A DNA stretch of 64,000 nucleotides from an uncultured Saccharospirillaceae bacterium (GTDB lineage Bacteria; Pseudomonadota; Gammaproteobacteria; Pseudomonadales; Oceanobacteraceae). The stretch covers positions 230,872 through 294,871 of the forward strand of contig CANNFT010000007.1 in NCBI GenBank assembly GCA_947503895.1, read 5' to 3'. The notes beneath the pieces are model-generated. The model was not told where the DNA came from. It saw only the letters and a program-made list of their open reading frames with translations, and ran no database searches. The translations under genes were made by a program, and so were the position numbers. This document shows, in pieces, positions 38,801 through 46,727 of the stretch (position 1 is its first letter; each line of letters starts with the position of its first letter).

Positions 38801-38988
38801 TTATTTGACTTTACCTGCTTTACCATCGCCAAGGCACTGTTCGCTGAAGTGCTTTTGCTGCTGTGCAAGGTTTGGATGTCGTGCCTTGCCATGGAATTAG
38901 GCAGCTGTTGGTCGACGCGTTCAAAGTAAGATCCCATTGCGACAGCTGGCGTCAGCAATACGGGAAAGATAGAGTGTTTTAGTTTCAT
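35872..38988 (-). CDS. secreted M4 (thermolysin-type) metalloprotease with calcium repeats
   Basis: A 1038-residue extracellular protease. It has a signal peptide (1-19), an FTP/PepSY-like propeptide (about 50-200), and a catalytic domain with zinc motif HEVSH (344-348), the third ligand E368 in GGMNEAFSD, and catalytic H427 in VHYSSGIYNKAFYHL. After the M4 C-terminal helical domain come thrombospondin-type-3 DxDxDG repeats (about 505-620 and 785-870), each of which should bind calcium. Two related beta-sandwich domains (about 640-765 and 900-1038) share FxYxKDxS...DxVxxDxxxF and may bind polymers or the cell surface. It is much longer than thermolysin. No type-II or type-IX sorting tail was identified with certainty. 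Confidence 0.93.
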   Translation of the reverse strand: MKLKHSIFPVLLTPAVAMGSYFERVDQQLPNSMARHDIQTLHSSKSTSANSALAMVKQVKSNKTNTLHTRYQQTVNGLPIWKAETTLHEGQQTHMLGQLLKDFDVKKIKSSVFSEKDVIAHSIKIVSEKNQLVSDSDIKKTNIKKYLYREKSGRLVEAFLVDMLVLNDKVATRPQMMIRGADLLLLESWDGLQFADVHGTGPGGNVKTGRYEYGTDFPAFIVEENNNNCVMENVNVKAVNLNHAEDESIVDAFSYECALEKLYRNDFKEINGAFSPINDAFYFGNLVFEMYDQWYETAPLPMQLSMKVHYGNQYENAFWTGEAMYFGDGDTFFYPLVDVNVSAHEVSHGFTEFNSGLIYSGESGGMNEAFSDIAGEAAEYFMKDSVDWLVGSDIMQEAEALRFFKDPSLDGKSIGHTDEYTDGLNVHYSSGIYNKAFYHLSETQNWNVRKAFDVFVYANQHYWIADETFEGGLCGLLMSAAVLDYNQDDIRNAFNEVGVECNKLIDADGDKMFRDWEILHGFNDESAHDAELDFDNDGLTNFVESQTKTNPKYNDSDFDGLLDGREIELGLNPLNADFDGDGMSDGYEIQHGLNPKEDDSEKDFDGDKLSNILEYSLGLSPSKKDTWIPGQDLLDINEGFEAELSQKWISTAENTWSITDQEYDRGAYSLVSDDISDNEYAQIDIQVLAHAGDIMRFKLKTSTESGYDFFILAIDGFVELNESGITDWQSVMYEFKKTGLQTVSFVYQKDSSVSGGSDQVWIDELRFAGGKDGDENGLPDFWQTFYGVVYADADDDRDGLRNIEEYRFGTSPVMMDSDQDNLSDFDEINTHGTQANLQDSDADGLPDGVEVSYGLNPLLAADAHLDMDGDRFTNIEEYLYGGRLDRRFSLPKFQFMWIESFLGRSLNGAWTHELPSTQNFVIPSSSEFSAAAWELNDRRLQSQAIGNGMEAVMHYTNLFKAGTLWFDLKPDTDVNKDEFILYMDGKEVLRQSGVYESRMKVRIETAGIHTFTFKYVKDASGSTEADKVAVDNFFFIAH

Positions 38989-39416
38989 TTAGCGATTCCG
39001 TGAAATGAATGGGTACTACGGAACGCGAAATACTTGCACATTCGAAATATTGTAACCAAGGTTTAAAAAGACGTTTGGCCAGTTGTCATAAGTGACGCTT
39101 CTCGTCTCGCTCTATTGTCACAGGTGTATTTAAGCCAAATAAAAAATGATTTCTAAACTAAAAAATCCTCCTTCTGAAATTCATGATCGGCTTCCCCAGT
39201 AATACGCTGTACAGAAAAGAAAATAAGGTATGCATTTTAGTTTTTAGTCATGGGGCGCGCACATTTTTAACCTTGTTTTTTAGTTCGTTTCCAAATGAAC
39301 ATAAATAAAGGCTACATTCACGAGCAGAAAGGATTGACTGGATGCAATATTTTCACTCGAATTGATCTAAAGGGCACCGCTATGCTTTATGATACGGCGC
39401 TCGGAGTCATGAATAC
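38989..39416. other. intergenic region between protease and merR
   Basis: About 430 AT-rich bp containing the M4 protease promoter and the 3' flank of the MerR gene. No gene, RNA or repeat was identified. Confidence 0.5.
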
Positions 39417-39839
39417 TTATATTAATACGTGACGAGGCATGGAATTCAATAATTGACGGGCATTTTCAATGCAATCGTCACCGAGCGAGTCGGCTTTGAG
39501 CGTAGATAATATGGCGTTAATTGAAGCCTTATTTTCTTCGATCTTTGACTGTACTTGCGACAAGCTTTTCAATTTGGCTTCTAGCGCCTCTATTAATGCA
39601 CCATGATGGCTCTCACCTTTATCTCTGAAGTTGGGCAATAACCCTTTTAATTCATTGAGCGAGAACCCCACTTCTTGCGCTTGAATGATGATATTCAATA
39701 AATCTAATGTGTCGTCGGGGTAAACACGATATCCATTGGCCTGCCTCTGGCCGACCGTTAATAGTCCCTGCTTCTCGAAATAACGAATTTTCGATGCATT
39801 TAATCCTGATAATGTCGCCAACTCACCAATTTTTAACAC
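39417..39839 (-). CDS. MerR-family transcriptional regulator
   Basis: A 140-residue regulator with the MerR N-terminal winged helix: LKIGELATLSGLNASKIRYFEKQGLLTVGQRQANGYRVYPDDTLDLLNII, then the dimerising helix (EALEAKLKSLSQVQSKIEENKASINAIL). I chose GTG at 39837-39839, because the longer open frame (to 39944) would run through the shared operator. There are few cysteines at the C-terminus (one, C126), so this is not a typical metal sensor; it may respond to an organic substrate of the neighbouring reductase. It is divergent from the Old Yellow Enzyme gene and presumably controls both. Confidence 0.88.
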   Translation of the reverse strand: MLKIGELATLSGLNASKIRYFEKQGLLTVGQRQANGYRVYPDDTLDLLNIIIQAQEVGFSLNELKGLLPNFRDKGESHHGALIEALEAKLKSLSQVQSKIEENKASINAILSTLKADSLGDDCIENARQLLNSMPRHVLI

Positions 39840-39855
39840 GCTTATTAAATCTCTA

Positions 39856-39886
39856 TTGACCTTAAACCTAGCTTTAAGGTTAGCCT
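39856..39886 (+). promoter_or_regulatory. MerR-type operator and promoter with 19-bp spacer
   Basis: TTGACC (39856-39861) and TAGCCT (39881-39886) are separated by 19 bp. The palindrome ACCTTAAA-CCTAGC-TTTAAGGT (39859-39880) fills the gap. The over-long spacer with a palindrome inside is the hallmark of MerR-activated promoters. It drives the reductase at 39917. Confidence 0.82.
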
Positions 39887-39916
39887 TTCGAAAATACCCA
39901 AACAAGAGGTGGCCAT

Positions 39917-41149
39917 ATGATTTTTGGTTCTTACACATTCCCAAATGGCTCTATTACGAAAAATCGTTTAGTAAAGGCTGCGATGGAAGAAAACTTAGCG
40001 GCAGACAATCGTTCACCGAGTACGGAACTGATTGATTTATATCAGCGATGGTCGAAGGGAGGCGTAGGGCTAATCATCACTGGCAACGTGATGATCGATC
40101 ATCGTCATATGACAGGCCCCGGAGGGCTTGTATTGGAAAATCACCATCAACTTGATGTGTTTACCCGTTGGGCTAAAGCGGCTCAGCATGAAGGCACTCA
40201 GGTTTGGATGCAGATCAACCATCCTGGACGCCAAACACCTGCCAGTATATCCACAGGTAGCATCGCCCCGTCTGCTATTCCGGTCAATATGGGTAAACTT
40301 TCGAAGATGTTCGCACCACCAAGAGCCATGACCGAGGCCGACATCCATGAAGTAATTGAGCGTTTTGCACGTACTGCCAAATTGGCTGAACAAGCGGGAT
40401 TTAACGGTGTAGAGATTCATGCTGCCCACGGTTACCTCCTGAGCCAATTTCTATCTCCGCTGACTAATCAGCGACATGATCGGTGGGGCGGCACACTGGA
40501 AAACCGTGCTCGATTGCTGATAGAAGTGATTCGAGCCGTCCGTCAGCGCGTATCAAAAACGTTCGCTGTGGCTGTCAAAATAAACTCTGCTGACTTTCAA
40601 CGGGGAGGGTTTCAACCCGAAGACGCATTGTCGGTCGCGAAAATGCTTGAGAATGAAGCGGTGGATCTGTTAGAGCTTTCTGGTGGAAGCTATGAAGCAC
40701 CAGCGATGCAAGGTGATAATCGTGATGAGCGGACACTCGCTCGAGAGGCTTATTTTTTAACATTCGCGAAGGACATTGCACGAGCAACGCAATTACCGGT
40801 CATGACAACCGGTGGTATTTATCGATATGCCACTGCTGAAACAGTGATCAAAGCGGGCATTGACCTCGTCGGCATGGGCACTGCGTTGGCTTTAAACCCT
40901 GAATTGCCCAATACATGGCAATCCCAATCAGACCATGTTTTGACCCTGAAACCATTGACGTGGAAAAACAAAAGTCTTGCAGCATTGGGCCGTATGGCAC
41001 TGATCCGTCAAATGCTAAAGGCTCATGCAGGTACCCATAAAATAAAAAAACCAATGCCATACTGGTTTGCACTCATTCGAGATCAATGGCATAACGCGCG
41101 AAACACACGTCGCTTGAATCAATGGCGACAAGAACGTCAGCAGCGTTAA
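39917..41149 (+). CDS. Old Yellow Enzyme-type NADH:flavin oxidoreductase
   Basis: A 410-residue FMN-dependent ene-reductase. It opens with the OYE TIM-barrel strand NGSITKNRLVKAAMEENLA. The substrate-binding HAAHGYLLSQFLSPLTNQRHDRWGG holds the His-x-x-His pair, then come RVSKTFAVAVKINSADF, LLELSGGSYEAPAM and PVMTTGG with the GMGTALALNP phosphate-binding end. Such enzymes reduce the C=C bond of alpha,beta-unsaturated carbonyls and are often induced by electrophiles. It lacks the C-terminal FAD/NAD domain of 2,4-dienoyl-CoA reductase but has a basic tail (about 340-410). Regulation is by the divergent MerR protein through the 19-bp-spacer promoter. Confidence 0.93.
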   Translation: MIFGSYTFPNGSITKNRLVKAAMEENLAADNRSPSTELIDLYQRWSKGGVGLIITGNVMIDHRHMTGPGGLVLENHHQLDVFTRWAKAAQHEGTQVWMQINHPGRQTPASISTGSIAPSAIPVNMGKLSKMFAPPRAMTEADIHEVIERFARTAKLAEQAGFNGVEIHAAHGYLLSQFLSPLTNQRHDRWGGTLENRARLLIEVIRAVRQRVSKTFAVAVKINSADFQRGGFQPEDALSVAKMLENEAVDLLELSGGSYEAPAMQGDNRDERTLAREAYFLTFAKDIARATQLPVMTTGGIYRYATAETVIKAGIDLVGMGTALALNPELPNTWQSQSDHVLTLKPLTWKNKSLAALGRMALIRQMLKAHAGTHKIKKPMPYWFALIRDQWHNARNTRRLNQWRQERQQR

Positions 41150-41414
41150 AAAAAAAGATGATTGAATATACATTAGGGCACCGTTGAGGTGCTCGTTAAT
41201 ATGCATTCGACCGAAAGTGCATTTGTATAAAGTCCATTTGACTCTCGACCTTGGCTTCCTGCTTCGCTAACGCCTGCATCCATGCAATTGTGCAAGTTTT
41301 CTGTTGTGCTTTTTGGGTTTAATCCGTTAGATCTTCAAAGCACACCTTGAACTTGAAAAGACCACTCGTACAGAACTTCCAATGACTTCATGAAAGATGC
41401 ACAAAAAAGTAAGA

Positions 41415-42044
41415 TCAGTTTCTTAGAAACTCAGCATGTATTTCGAGTTCAACCTCGTCTGATACCGCTGGAATATAGGCATCAATTCCGAAGTCACTGC
41501 GCTTAAAGGTGGCATGCGCGGCAAAGCCCAATGTATAGCTGGCACTGAGTACATTGAAAGCTCCACCATTAAACGTCACATCAAAGCACAGAGGCTTAAT
41601 GACGCCGAGTAGTGTCAATTGCCCACAGAATTTTGCTTGCTGTTGACCCGCCGCATTTTTATGCGTCAACTTTATTGATTCAGATGAAAAGTATGCTTGT
41701 GGGAACTGACCGCTTTCCAACCAGGTTGAGCCTTGCAATGAATCTTCAAAGTCGACATCACCCACATCAATGCTGCCTGTATTTACCGTCGCTTGAAGCT
41801 TGGTTTGCTCAGGGATTTTAGGGTCAAAAGAAAGACTGGCATTGAATTGATTAAATCGTCCAACGTATTTAGACAATCCCAAATGACCCACTTTAAAAAT
41901 GACACTGCTGTGTTCTGGGTCTATCTTATAGTTGCCTGCTTTTAATTCAGTGACGCTTTTCTCGACTGTTGGCGTAATCAAGGACGTACAGCCCTGAGCC
42001 ATCATGAATAAACTCAGCATGGTGATTTGAAGTAATAGCTTCAT
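41415..42044 (-). CDS. YceI-family lipoprotein
   Basis: A 209-residue lipocalin-like protein with a lipoprotein signal (MKLLLQITMLSLFMMAQGC, C19). The YceI fold is recognised by GNYKIDPEHSSVIFKVGHLGLSKYVGRFNQFNASLSFDP, SIDVGDVDFEDSLQGSTWLESGQFPQAYFSSESI, and the closing ATFKRSDFGIDAYIPAVSDEVELEIHAEF. YceI proteins bind polyisoprenoids or amphiphiles. This one would be tethered to a membrane, unlike the soluble periplasmic YceI. It lies downstream of the suf operon but is probably a separate unit. Confidence 0.92.
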   Translation of the reverse strand: MKLLLQITMLSLFMMAQGCTSLITPTVEKSVTELKAGNYKIDPEHSSVIFKVGHLGLSKYVGRFNQFNASLSFDPKIPEQTKLQATVNTGSIDVGDVDFEDSLQGSTWLESGQFPQAYFSSESIKLTHKNAAGQQQAKFCGQLTLLGVIKPLCFDVTFNGGAFNVLSASYTLGFAAHATFKRSDFGIDAYIPAVSDEVELEIHAEFLRN

Positions 42045-42107
42045 AAATTCCCTTTAAATAGGCTTTTTTTATATGGTAGGTGAACGCTGAAAATTGTAGA
42101 TAGGACT

Positions 42108-42641
42108 TTAAAAAAACAAGCCTGTTTCTAATTGCGCTTCTTCGCTCATCATGTCTCGCGACCATGGTGGATCAAATACCAATTCAACAATCACCTCTTC
42201 GACATTAGGTACTAAGCGGGTGCGGTATTTAACATCGCTGACTAAAACCGCTCCCATGCCGCAAGTAGGTGAAGTCAAAGTCATATCAATGCGAACTTTA
42301 TGCTGTTCTTGATTGATATCCACTTTATAAATCAAGCCTAAATCAGCTAGATTTACTGGGATCTCAGGGTCGTAAATAGTTCTTAACGCTTGCCAAACAT
42401 CGTCTTCTCGAATGCGTGTTCCATCGGCGGCTTCAAACTCAAGGCTTTCAGACTCCAACCCTAAAGCAGACGCATCCGTTCCGTCGACACGGGCCATATT
42501 GCCATTGTGAACGACCGTATAATTACCACCTAAGGCTTGGGTAAGCGTGACAAAACTGCCTTCAGGTATTGTAATCGGTGTGCCGACAGGCACTAATCTG
42601 GCGGGACAGTCGCGTTGAGCGACGACCATTCTCTTTTCCAT
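42108..42641 (-). CDS. sufT: Fe-S maturation protein SufT (MIP18/DUF59)
   Basis: A 177-residue SufT with an N-terminal ~85-residue domain and a C-terminal MIP18 domain: DDVWQALRTIYDPEIPVNLADLGLIYKVDI, MTLTSPTCGMGAVLVSDV with a conserved Cys, and FDPPWSRDMMSEEAQLETG. SufT helps mature Fe-S proteins under high demand. It is the last gene of the iscR-iscS-sufBCDS-sufA-sufT cluster, 142 bp behind sufA, perhaps with an internal promoter. Some annotations call this gene 'putative Fe-S cluster assembly protein SufT'. Confidence 0.93.
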   Translation of the reverse strand: MEKRMVVAQRDCPARLVPVGTPITIPEGSFVTLTQALGGNYTVVHNGNMARVDGTDASALGLESESLEFEAADGTRIREDDVWQALRTIYDPEIPVNLADLGLIYKVDINQEQHKVRIDMTLTSPTCGMGAVLVSDVKYRTRLVPNVEEVIVELVFDPPWSRDMMSEEAQLETGLFF

Positions 42642-42783
42642 ATGCGGAAAATCTCAATATCAATAATGTGTAAAATTCACAGTGAGCACGGTAAATCTGC
42701 ACGCACCTGACACAACGGGTAGTTAAGCGCTGAGCTGCTTAATGGTACGAATAACACTTAGCCTATATCGTAGGCGGCTTCCA

Positions 42784-43140
42784 TTAAACGCTGAAAGACT
42801 CACCACAGCCGCATTCATCTTTGGCATTCGGGTTGTTGAATACCATGGTGCTGTTTAATCCGTTCTTTGTGTAATCGATTTCGGTGCCATTAACATAAGG
42901 TAAAGCTTCCGCTGTCACATACAACTGAACATCGTCAGCTAACGAGAACTGCCGTTCGTCACCTTTTAATTCTTTCGCCAATTGCAAATCGTACATAAAG
43001 CCAGAGCAACCGCTTTTTTTAACACCGAGTAATATGCCTTGCGCTGGATGATTAGCAAGCTGCTTACGGGCATAATCCAGTGCCGCTTCTGTCATAGAAA
43101 CGTGTATTTCGTCAGGCGAAAACGTCTTTACTTCACTCAT
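42784..43140 (-). CDS. sufA: A-type Fe-S carrier (SufA/IscA-like)
   Basis: A 118-residue A-type carrier that receives clusters from SufBCD and passes them to apo-proteins. The three cluster cysteines are C45 (KKSGCSGFMY), C110 and C112 (DECGCGESF). The fold signature VTAEALPYVNGTEIDYTKNGLNSTMVFNNPNA is complete. It follows sufS by 33 bp, so it is the carrier of this operon. SufA is the best name here, but IscA and ErpA are close relatives and cannot be fully excluded. Confidence 0.93.
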   Translation of the reverse strand: MSEVKTFSPDEIHVSMTEAALDYARKQLANHPAQGILLGVKKSGCSGFMYDLQLAKELKGDERQFSLADDVQLYVTAEALPYVNGTEIDYTKNGLNSTMVFNNPNAKDECGCGESFSV

Positions 43141-43173
43141 AAGTTTTATCTACCTACCGTGTCTTTCTCATCG

Positions 43174-44448
43174 CTAAATGAGGAACATTTTCACTTTTTC
43201 AATGGCTTCGAACAATGCGTCCACTTCTTCCATCGTATTGTAGATCGAAAACGAGGCGCGTGCCGTTCCTGGAATGTTGAACTGTTCCATGATTGGCATT
43301 GCACAGTGGTGCCCCGTACGAACCGCAATACCTTGCTGGTCTAACAACATCCCAACATCAGAGGGGTGTGCACCTTCGATCAAAAAACTCATCACACCCG
43401 CTTTGTGCTGTGCATTACCCACTAGTTTAAAGCCTTCGCAAGCGGCAGCTCTTTGATGAGCGTAATCCAGCACCGCTTTTTCATGCGCCATCAAACCAGC
43501 ATGATCTAATTGATTTAAATAGTTTATGGCTGCATGCAAACCTATGGCACCTGAAATATGAGGGGTTCCTGATTCAAACTTAAATGGCAGCCCCTGATAA
43601 GTCGTGCCAGAGAAACTGACTTTCTCAATCATTTCACCACCACCTTGCACCGGTGGCATAGCATCTAACAGGGATTTTTTCCCATAAAGTACACCCACTC
43701 CAGTAGGCGCAAACATTTTGTGACCAGAGAACACGTAAAAATCGGCATCCAATGCTTGAACATCAATATCATAATGCGCAACCGCCTGAGCACCATCGAG
43801 TAATACCTTGGCACCCACTGCATGTGCTTGTTCAATAATCTCTTTAACCGGATTCACGGTACCTAGTGCATTGGAGATGTGTACAACAGACACCATTTTG
43901 ACGTTTTCATTAAGCAGCCCTGCGAAAGCGTCCATGTCTAGATCGCCGCTCTCTAGTACAGGAATCACTTTTAGTTCAGCACCTGTGCGCTGGCACAGCA
44001 TTTGCCAAGGTACAATGTTAGCGTGGTGCTCCATTGCACTCACTAGTATTTGGTCACCCTCCCGAATAAAAGCATGACCAAAACTTTGAGCGATGATGTT
44101 TATGCTTTCCGTTGTACCACTTGTCCAAATAATTTCTTCAGAAAGTTCAGCATTAAGAAAGGTTTGCACACCTTTTCGTGCATTTTCAAATGCAATAGTG
44201 GCTCGATCACTCAGCGTGTGGGCTCCACGGTGAACATTAGAGTTTATTTGCTGATAATATTGTTCAACTGCTTTGATAACAGCGTTAGGCTTTTGTGTCG
44301 TGGCACCATTATCCAAATACACTAATGGTTTACCGTGAATTTCCTGTTTTAGAATTGGAAACTCAGCCCGCACCGCGTGCACATCAAATGCAGCCACAGC
44401 GGATGTGTTGTCACTAATGTTTGTAGCGGCCGTTTCAATCACACTCAT
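43174..44448 (-). CDS. sufS: cysteine desulfurase SufS
   Basis: A group II PLP-dependent cysteine desulfurase, 424 residues. The PLP lysine is K244 in SGHKMFAPTG, and the catalytic cysteine is C382 in RTGHHCAMPIM, the SufS-type loop. SufS normally needs the sulfur acceptor SufE; no sufE gene is in this cluster. It starts 4 nt inside the sufD stop (ATGA overlap). The same operon encodes a second, group I desulfurase (48208-49359). Confidence 0.96.
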   Translation of the reverse strand: MSVIETAATNISDNTSAVAAFDVHAVRAEFPILKQEIHGKPLVYLDNGATTQKPNAVIKAVEQYYQQINSNVHRGAHTLSDRATIAFENARKGVQTFLNAELSEEIIWTSGTTESINIIAQSFGHAFIREGDQILVSAMEHHANIVPWQMLCQRTGAELKVIPVLESGDLDMDAFAGLLNENVKMVSVVHISNALGTVNPVKEIIEQAHAVGAKVLLDGAQAVAHYDIDVQALDADFYVFSGHKMFAPTGVGVLYGKKSLLDAMPPVQGGGEMIEKVSFSGTTYQGLPFKFESGTPHISGAIGLHAAINYLNQLDHAGLMAHEKAVLDYAHQRAAACEGFKLVGNAQHKAGVMSFLIEGAHPSDVGMLLDQQGIAVRTGHHCAMPIMEQFNIPGTARASFSIYNTMEEVDALFEAIEKVKMFLI

Positions 44449-45845
44449 GCCTCGACTCCTTGCGCCTGACCCTCACCTGCCAATGCTTTATCCAATAGAT
44501 GGCGTGTCAATGCAGCGTTCGACGTAAATTGTTGTGCCAATAGTGGTCGTAATTTATCGCGCAGTGCGACTAATGGCATCGCATCGAGCAATTCATTGAT
44601 GAACCCAAAACTCAACATGATTTCAGCTTCCTGACGACTTATGCCACGGCTTTGCAAATAGAATCGCGCCTTTGCATCTAACTGTGCAACCGTTGCACCG
44701 TGAGCACAACGCACATCGTCCGCGTAAATTTCCAGTTCAGGCTTAGTGTTAATTTCAGCTTGATTGGACAACAGTAAATTTTTATTGCTGAGCTCAGCGA
44801 GGGTTTTTTGCGCGTCAGGGTGAATATGAATACGCCCATTGAATACGGCTTTTGATTTGTCCGCCATAATACCGCGATACACCTCATCCGTTGTGCAGTG
44901 TGCCGCTTTGTGTTCAATGTAAGTATGGAAGTCCACTTGCTGTTCATGCTTCGGCAAGTAAACCCCTTTCATTTCACAATGCGAGCCAGGCTGATTATGA
45001 TTCACTAATACGTCTAAACGCTTGACCTTACCGCCTAACGCTAATTGGTAACTTTCAAACTGACTATCTCGATTTAAATCGACATACACACCACCTAGGT
45101 GAATGCTGGATTCATCCTCTAAATGTAATCGGTAGTGGTTTAATTTCGCCGCATCGCCAATGATAAATTCACTGGTTTGATTGAAGATGGTATTTAACGT
45201 TTCATGGGTCGAGACAAACTGTTCAATTAAGGTTAACTCTGCCTGTTGTTCCAATACCACTAAGCAACGAGCAAATACGCTGGCATTTTCAGGCTGCTGA
45301 CTGGAAATATGAACCAGTTGCACTGGGCGTTCAATACGCACCTTTTTATCGACGGTAATCAATAGTCCATTGTCGATTAAACCCGCATTTAACGCCGTAA
45401 ACAAATTGCGCTCAGTTTCTGAAACATTAGCGAGATGTGTTTTGATGGTCTTCTGCTGTGATTCATTTGCATCCGCAAATTGAATGATATTCAAACCACT
45501 CGTTGACAATAACTCCGGTGAACTTAATTCTGCATTAAATTCACCGTTCACAAATACGACGCGCAGTGCTTCTAAGCCTTCGACTTCAAATAACGCTTCC
45601 GCATTGGCGATAGAAAACTGCTGTGCGGGGCGATGGAAATTTTCCGCAGACAGTGCGCGCAGACTGGTGTATTTCCAAGCTTCTGTTTTACGAGTAGGGA
45701 ACGGCATTCGTTTAAAGGTGGCTAAACCTTTTTCACGAACATCCGCCAGCCAAGGTGTTTTCGAATTTTGTTGAGTATTCGATGCCAGCGATACTGCTTG
45801 CTCAGAAAACTCATGCAGCTCCACTGCTTTTGCGACATTAGACAT
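44445..45845 (-). CDS. sufD: Fe-S cluster assembly scaffold SufD
   Basis: A 466-residue SufD. It forms the SufBC2D scaffold with SufB and the ATPase SufC. The beta-helix core is visible: RVVFVNGEFNAELS, a stretch of repeats, GSHCEMKGVYLPKHEQQVDFHTYIEHKAAHCTTDEVYRGIMADKSKAVFNGRIHIHPDAQKTLAELSNKNLLLS, and the end NPELEIYADDVRCAHGATVAQLD. The C-terminus SRGISRQEAEIMLSFGFINELL is typical. Spacing to sufC is 2 bp, and it overlaps sufS by 4 nt. Confidence 0.96.
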   Translation of the reverse strand: MSNVAKAVELHEFSEQAVSLASNTQQNSKTPWLADVREKGLATFKRMPFPTRKTEAWKYTSLRALSAENFHRPAQQFSIANAEALFEVEGLEALRVVFVNGEFNAELSSPELLSTSGLNIIQFADANESQQKTIKTHLANVSETERNLFTALNAGLIDNGLLITVDKKVRIERPVQLVHISSQQPENASVFARCLVVLEQQAELTLIEQFVSTHETLNTIFNQTSEFIIGDAAKLNHYRLHLEDESSIHLGGVYVDLNRDSQFESYQLALGGKVKRLDVLVNHNQPGSHCEMKGVYLPKHEQQVDFHTYIEHKAAHCTTDEVYRGIMADKSKAVFNGRIHIHPDAQKTLAELSNKNLLLSNQAEINTKPELEIYADDVRCAHGATVAQLDAKARFYLQSRGISRQEAEIMLSFGFINELLDAMPLVALRDKLRPLLAQQFTSNAALTRHLLDKALAGEGQAQGVEA

Positions 45846-45847
45846 GA

Positions 45848-46597
45848 TTAAGCCGCTCCGTTTTCAATCCAGCCATAGCCTTTTTCTTCTAACTCTAAGG
45901 CTAACTCTTTACCACCGGACTTCACAATCTTACCGTCTGCTAATACATGCACGTAATCAGGCACGATATAGTCCAACAAGCGTTGATAGTGTGTCACAAC
46001 AATAAAGCTACGATTTGGATCACGCTGACTATTAACACCTTCTGCAACGACTTGAAGAGCATCAATATCTAATCCAGAGTCGGTTTCATCCAGAATGCAT
46101 AATTTCGGCTCAAGCATCATCATTTGCATGATTTCGTTACGCTTTTTCTCGCCGCCCGAAAACCCTTCATTTACGCCGCGCTTTAAGAAGTTCTGGTCTA
46201 AATTAACCGCTTTACATTTTTCACGTGCCAACTTTAAAAATGCAACGCTGTCCATGGGCTCTTCGCCACGGTGTTCACGTGCGGCATCTACCGACGCTTT
46301 TAAAAACTCTAAATTGCTCACACCCGGAATTTCGACTGGGTATTGAAACGCAAGGAACAAACCTTCTCTGGCACGCTCTTCGGTTTCCATTTCCAATAAG
46401 TTTTTGCCATCAAATGTCACGTCTCCACCGGTAACTTCGTAACCTTCGCGGCCCGACAGAACATTGCCCAGTGTACTTTTACCCGCACCATTGGGGCCCA
46501 TGATGGCATGTATCTCGCCGGGCTTAACATCCAGATTTAAGCCTTTTAGGATGTTTTTATCTTCAACGTTGGCGTGTAAATTTTTAATCGTCAGCAT
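45848..46597 (-). CDS. sufC: Fe-S cluster assembly ATPase SufC
   Basis: A 249-residue ABC-type ATPase. Its Walker A is GPNGAGKST, the signature is GFSGGEKKRNEI, Walker B is LCILDETDSGLDID and the H-loop is VVTHYQRLL. SufC lacks membrane partners and instead drives conformational change of SufB-SufD. Two bp separate it from sufD. A 130-bp gap that includes a weak hairpin separates it from sufB. Confidence 0.97.
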   Translation of the reverse strand: MLTIKNLHANVEDKNILKGLNLDVKPGEIHAIMGPNGAGKSTLGNVLSGREGYEVTGGDVTFDGKNLLEMETEERAREGLFLAFQYPVEIPGVSNLEFLKASVDAAREHRGEEPMDSVAFLKLAREKCKAVNLDQNFLKRGVNEGFSGGEKKRNEIMQMMMLEPKLCILDETDSGLDIDALQVVAEGVNSQRDPNRSFIVVTHYQRLLDYIVPDYVHVLADGKIVKSGGKELALELEEKGYGWIENGAA

Positions 46598-46727
46598 GTC
46601 GTTTACCTAGATTTGCTCAGGTGCGAGCAATTCAACTTTCATTCTTTAGTGACAATGTCGTACGAGTACGGAACATTGCTTACGTCTGTCACGGGGTGTC
46701 GCTATCGCTTTGTATAAGCGTCGTCGT

